This document shows, piece after piece, positions 62,771-64,000 of a DNA stretch of 64,000 bases (within the stretch, counting starts at the first letter, position 1; every line of letters begins with the position of its first letter). The stretch comes from Jiangella muralis. GTDB lineage: Bacteria > Actinomycetota > Actinomycetes > Jiangellales > Jiangellaceae. The notes below the pieces were generated by a model. The model was not told where the DNA came from. It saw only the letters and a list, made by a program, of their open reading frames with translations, and did not search any database. The stretch covers positions 103,125 to 167,124 of the forward strand of contig NZ_KQ434752.1 in the NCBI RefSeq assembly GCF_001270745.1, written 5' to 3'. Made by a program: the position numbers and the translations under genes.

Positions 62771-64000
62771 ATGCGCAGTGAACCGGCCCACGTGATCGTC
62801 GGTGCCGGCCTGGTCGGCGCACGGGCGGCGCAGGCGCTGCGCGCCCAGGGCTGCGACGAGCGGATCGTGCTGATCGGCGACGACAACGCCGGCACGTCCG
62901 GACGGCCCGCCCTCGCCGCCGGGGCCCAGCTCGGCATGGACGGCCGGGCGGCGGTTCGGCTCCGCGACGGGCGCTGGTTCGCCGACGGCGACGTCGAGCT
63001 GCTGCTCGGCCGGCGCGTGACGGCGCTGGACCGGGTCGCCCGCTCGGCGCTGCTGGACGACGGCGACCGCGTCGACTACACGAAGCTGCTGCTGGCCACC
63101 GGCGCGGCGCCGCGACGGCTCGCGGTGCCGGGCGCCGACCTCGACGGCGTGCACCACCTGCGCTGGGTCGAGGACTCCGGCCGCCTGGCGTCGGTCCTGC
63201 AGGCCGGCGGCCGGATCGTCGTGGTGGGCGGCGGGTGGGCCGGGCTGGAGACGGCGGCCGCGGCCCGCGAGCACGGCTGCGACGTCACCGTCCTCGAGTC
63301 CCGGCCGGTGCTGCTGCAGGACGAGGTCGGGCCGGAACTGGGCGCGTTCTTCGCCGGGCTGCACCTCAGCCACGGCGTCGACCTGCGGCTGGGCCGGTCC
63401 GCGGTCGCGTTCCGCGGCGCCGGGCGGGTCACGTCCGTTCTGACCGACGACGGCGCCGAGCTGCCGGCCGACGCGGTGGTCGTCGCCCTCGGCGCCTCGC
63501 CGCGGGTGGAGCTGGCCGAACGGGCCGGCCTCAGCTGCCGCGACGGCGTCCTCGTCGACGAGTCGCTGCGCACCGCCGACCCGCACGTCTACGCCGCCGG
63601 CGACGTCGCGCGCCCGGCCAGCCCGTTCTACGGCGCGCCGCTGCGGATCGAGCACTGGGCCAACGCGCTGCACAGCGCGCCGGTCGCGGCGGCGGCGATG
63701 CTCGGCCGGCCGGTGACCTACGACCGGCTGCCGTCGCGGTTCACCGACCAGTACGGCGTCGGCGTCGAGTTCACCGGCCGCATCGACGGCTACGACCAGC
63801 TCGTCCTCCACGGCGACGTCGCCGGGCCGGAGTTCCAGGCGTACTGGCTGGCCGGGCGCCGGGTGGTGGCCGCCATGCAGGTCAACCTCTGGAACGACGA
63901 TCTCGCCCCGGTCGAGGAGCTGATCCGCTCGCGCCGCCCGGTCGATCCCGACCGGCCCGCGGACGCGCTCCGGCACGCCCTGAGTGACCAGCCGATGTCC
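62771..64000 (+). CDS. FAD/NAD(P)-dependent ferredoxin-reductase-like protein, 3' end outside the window
   Basis: An open frame of 410 codons reaches the window edge without a stop, close to the normal family length of about 400. FAD motif VIVGAGLVGARAAQALRAQG (about 8-27), NAD motif IVVVGGGWAGLETAAAAREH (about 150-170), ATG motif LLLATGAAPRRL (about 103) and AAGDVARPASPFYGAPLRIE (about 276-295). The E-R-P-x-L-S-K segment usual after the first strand is missing, replaced by GTSGRPALAAGAQL. Starts ATG 62771 (GAGG upstream) and GTG 62765 (AGGAG upstream) are both possible. The electron acceptor is unknown. Confidence 0.85.
   Translation, partial: MRSEPAHVIVGAGLVGARAAQALRAQGCDERIVLIGDDNAGTSGRPALAAGAQLGMDGRAAVRLRDGRWFADGDVELLLGRRVTALDRVARSALLDDGDRVDYTKLLLATGAAPRRLAVPGADLDGVHHLRWVEDSGRLASVLQAGGRIVVVGGGWAGLETAAAAREHGCDVTVLESRPVLLQDEVGPELGAFFAGLHLSHGVDLRLGRSAVAFRGAGRVTSVLTDDGAELPADAVVVALGASPRVELAERAGLSCRDGVLVDESLRTADPHVYAAGDVARPASPFYGAPLRIEHWANALHSAPVAAAAMLGRPVTYDRLPSRFTDQYGVGVEFTGRIDGYDQLVLHGDVAGPEFQAYWLAGRRVVAAMQVNLWNDDLAPVEELIRSRRPVDPDRPADALRHALSDQPMS

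Overview
The window is about 73% G+C, with strong third-position GC bias, many GTG starts, GTGA/ATGA gene overlaps and several apparently leaderless genes. This is typical of an actinomycete; a Jiangella-like member of the Actinomycetota is a guess from gene style only. I see no rRNA, tRNA, CRISPR array, integrase or intact transposase. Accessory, metabolism and transport genes dominate.

Layout. 1-9.8 kb: a truncated PucR-type regulator, a GAF-ANTAR protein, a phosphoesterase, an operon of DUF7144 membrane protein, P-type ATPase and PPK2, a YcaQ-type glycosylase, about 1 kb of non-coding mosaic repeats, and an SRAP (HMCES/YedK-like) protein. 9.8-12.5 kb: a decayed block, with a 5'-truncated secDF meeting a 5'-truncated histidine kinase head to head, a perfect 25-bp palindrome, and a broken helix-turn-helix gene with a broken partner. 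12.6-16.5 kb: a ChvE/MmsA/MmsB-type monosaccharide ABC transporter. 16.7-24.8 kb: HxlR and SARP-type regulators, a CPA2 antiporter, a methyltransferase, a LysR regulator, a GT4 glycosyltransferase and a small membrane protein. 24.9-31.7 kb: an iron-responsive locus with three DtxR/IdeR-like boxes, a DUF2470 protein, a heterodimeric ABC transporter, an AraC regulator and a siderophore-interacting flavoprotein.

31.7-43.7 kb: a divergent catabolic locus. A GntR/FCD regulator lies between two ATTGTCGACAAT-type operators. On the minus strand follow an M32 carboxypeptidase, an AspA/AstE-like hydrolase and an amidase. On the plus strand are a Pot-type ABC transporter, an amidohydrolase, a second AspA/AstE-like hydrolase and a SolA-like flavin oxidase. 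Both AspA/AstE paralogs share an atypical HGDA metal motif. The layout suggests uptake and stepwise hydrolysis and oxidation of an N-acylated or N-alkylated amine or amino-acid compound; this is the best candidate for an undescribed pathway.

44.0-49.5 kb: an ECF41-type sigma factor with an epimerase-like partner, then lnt, an M56 peptidase, blaI and a divergent DsbA-like protein around a perfect BlaI-type palindrome. 49.6-59.5 kb: a GntR/UTRA regulator with three DasR-like sites controlling an alcohol dehydrogenase, an Opp/Dpp-type transporter with fused ATPases, a Gfo/Idh oxidoreductase and a NagZ-type GH3, which suggests use of a GlcNAc-containing compound. 59.6-64 kb: two AraC regulators, a DHFR-like protein, an alpha/beta hydrolase and a pyridine-nucleotide flavoprotein cut by the window end.

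Two repeat families stand out: hairpins bounded by CATGATCATC, mostly between convergent genes, and GC-rich mosaic elements flanked by inverted copies of a roughly 55-75 bp module.
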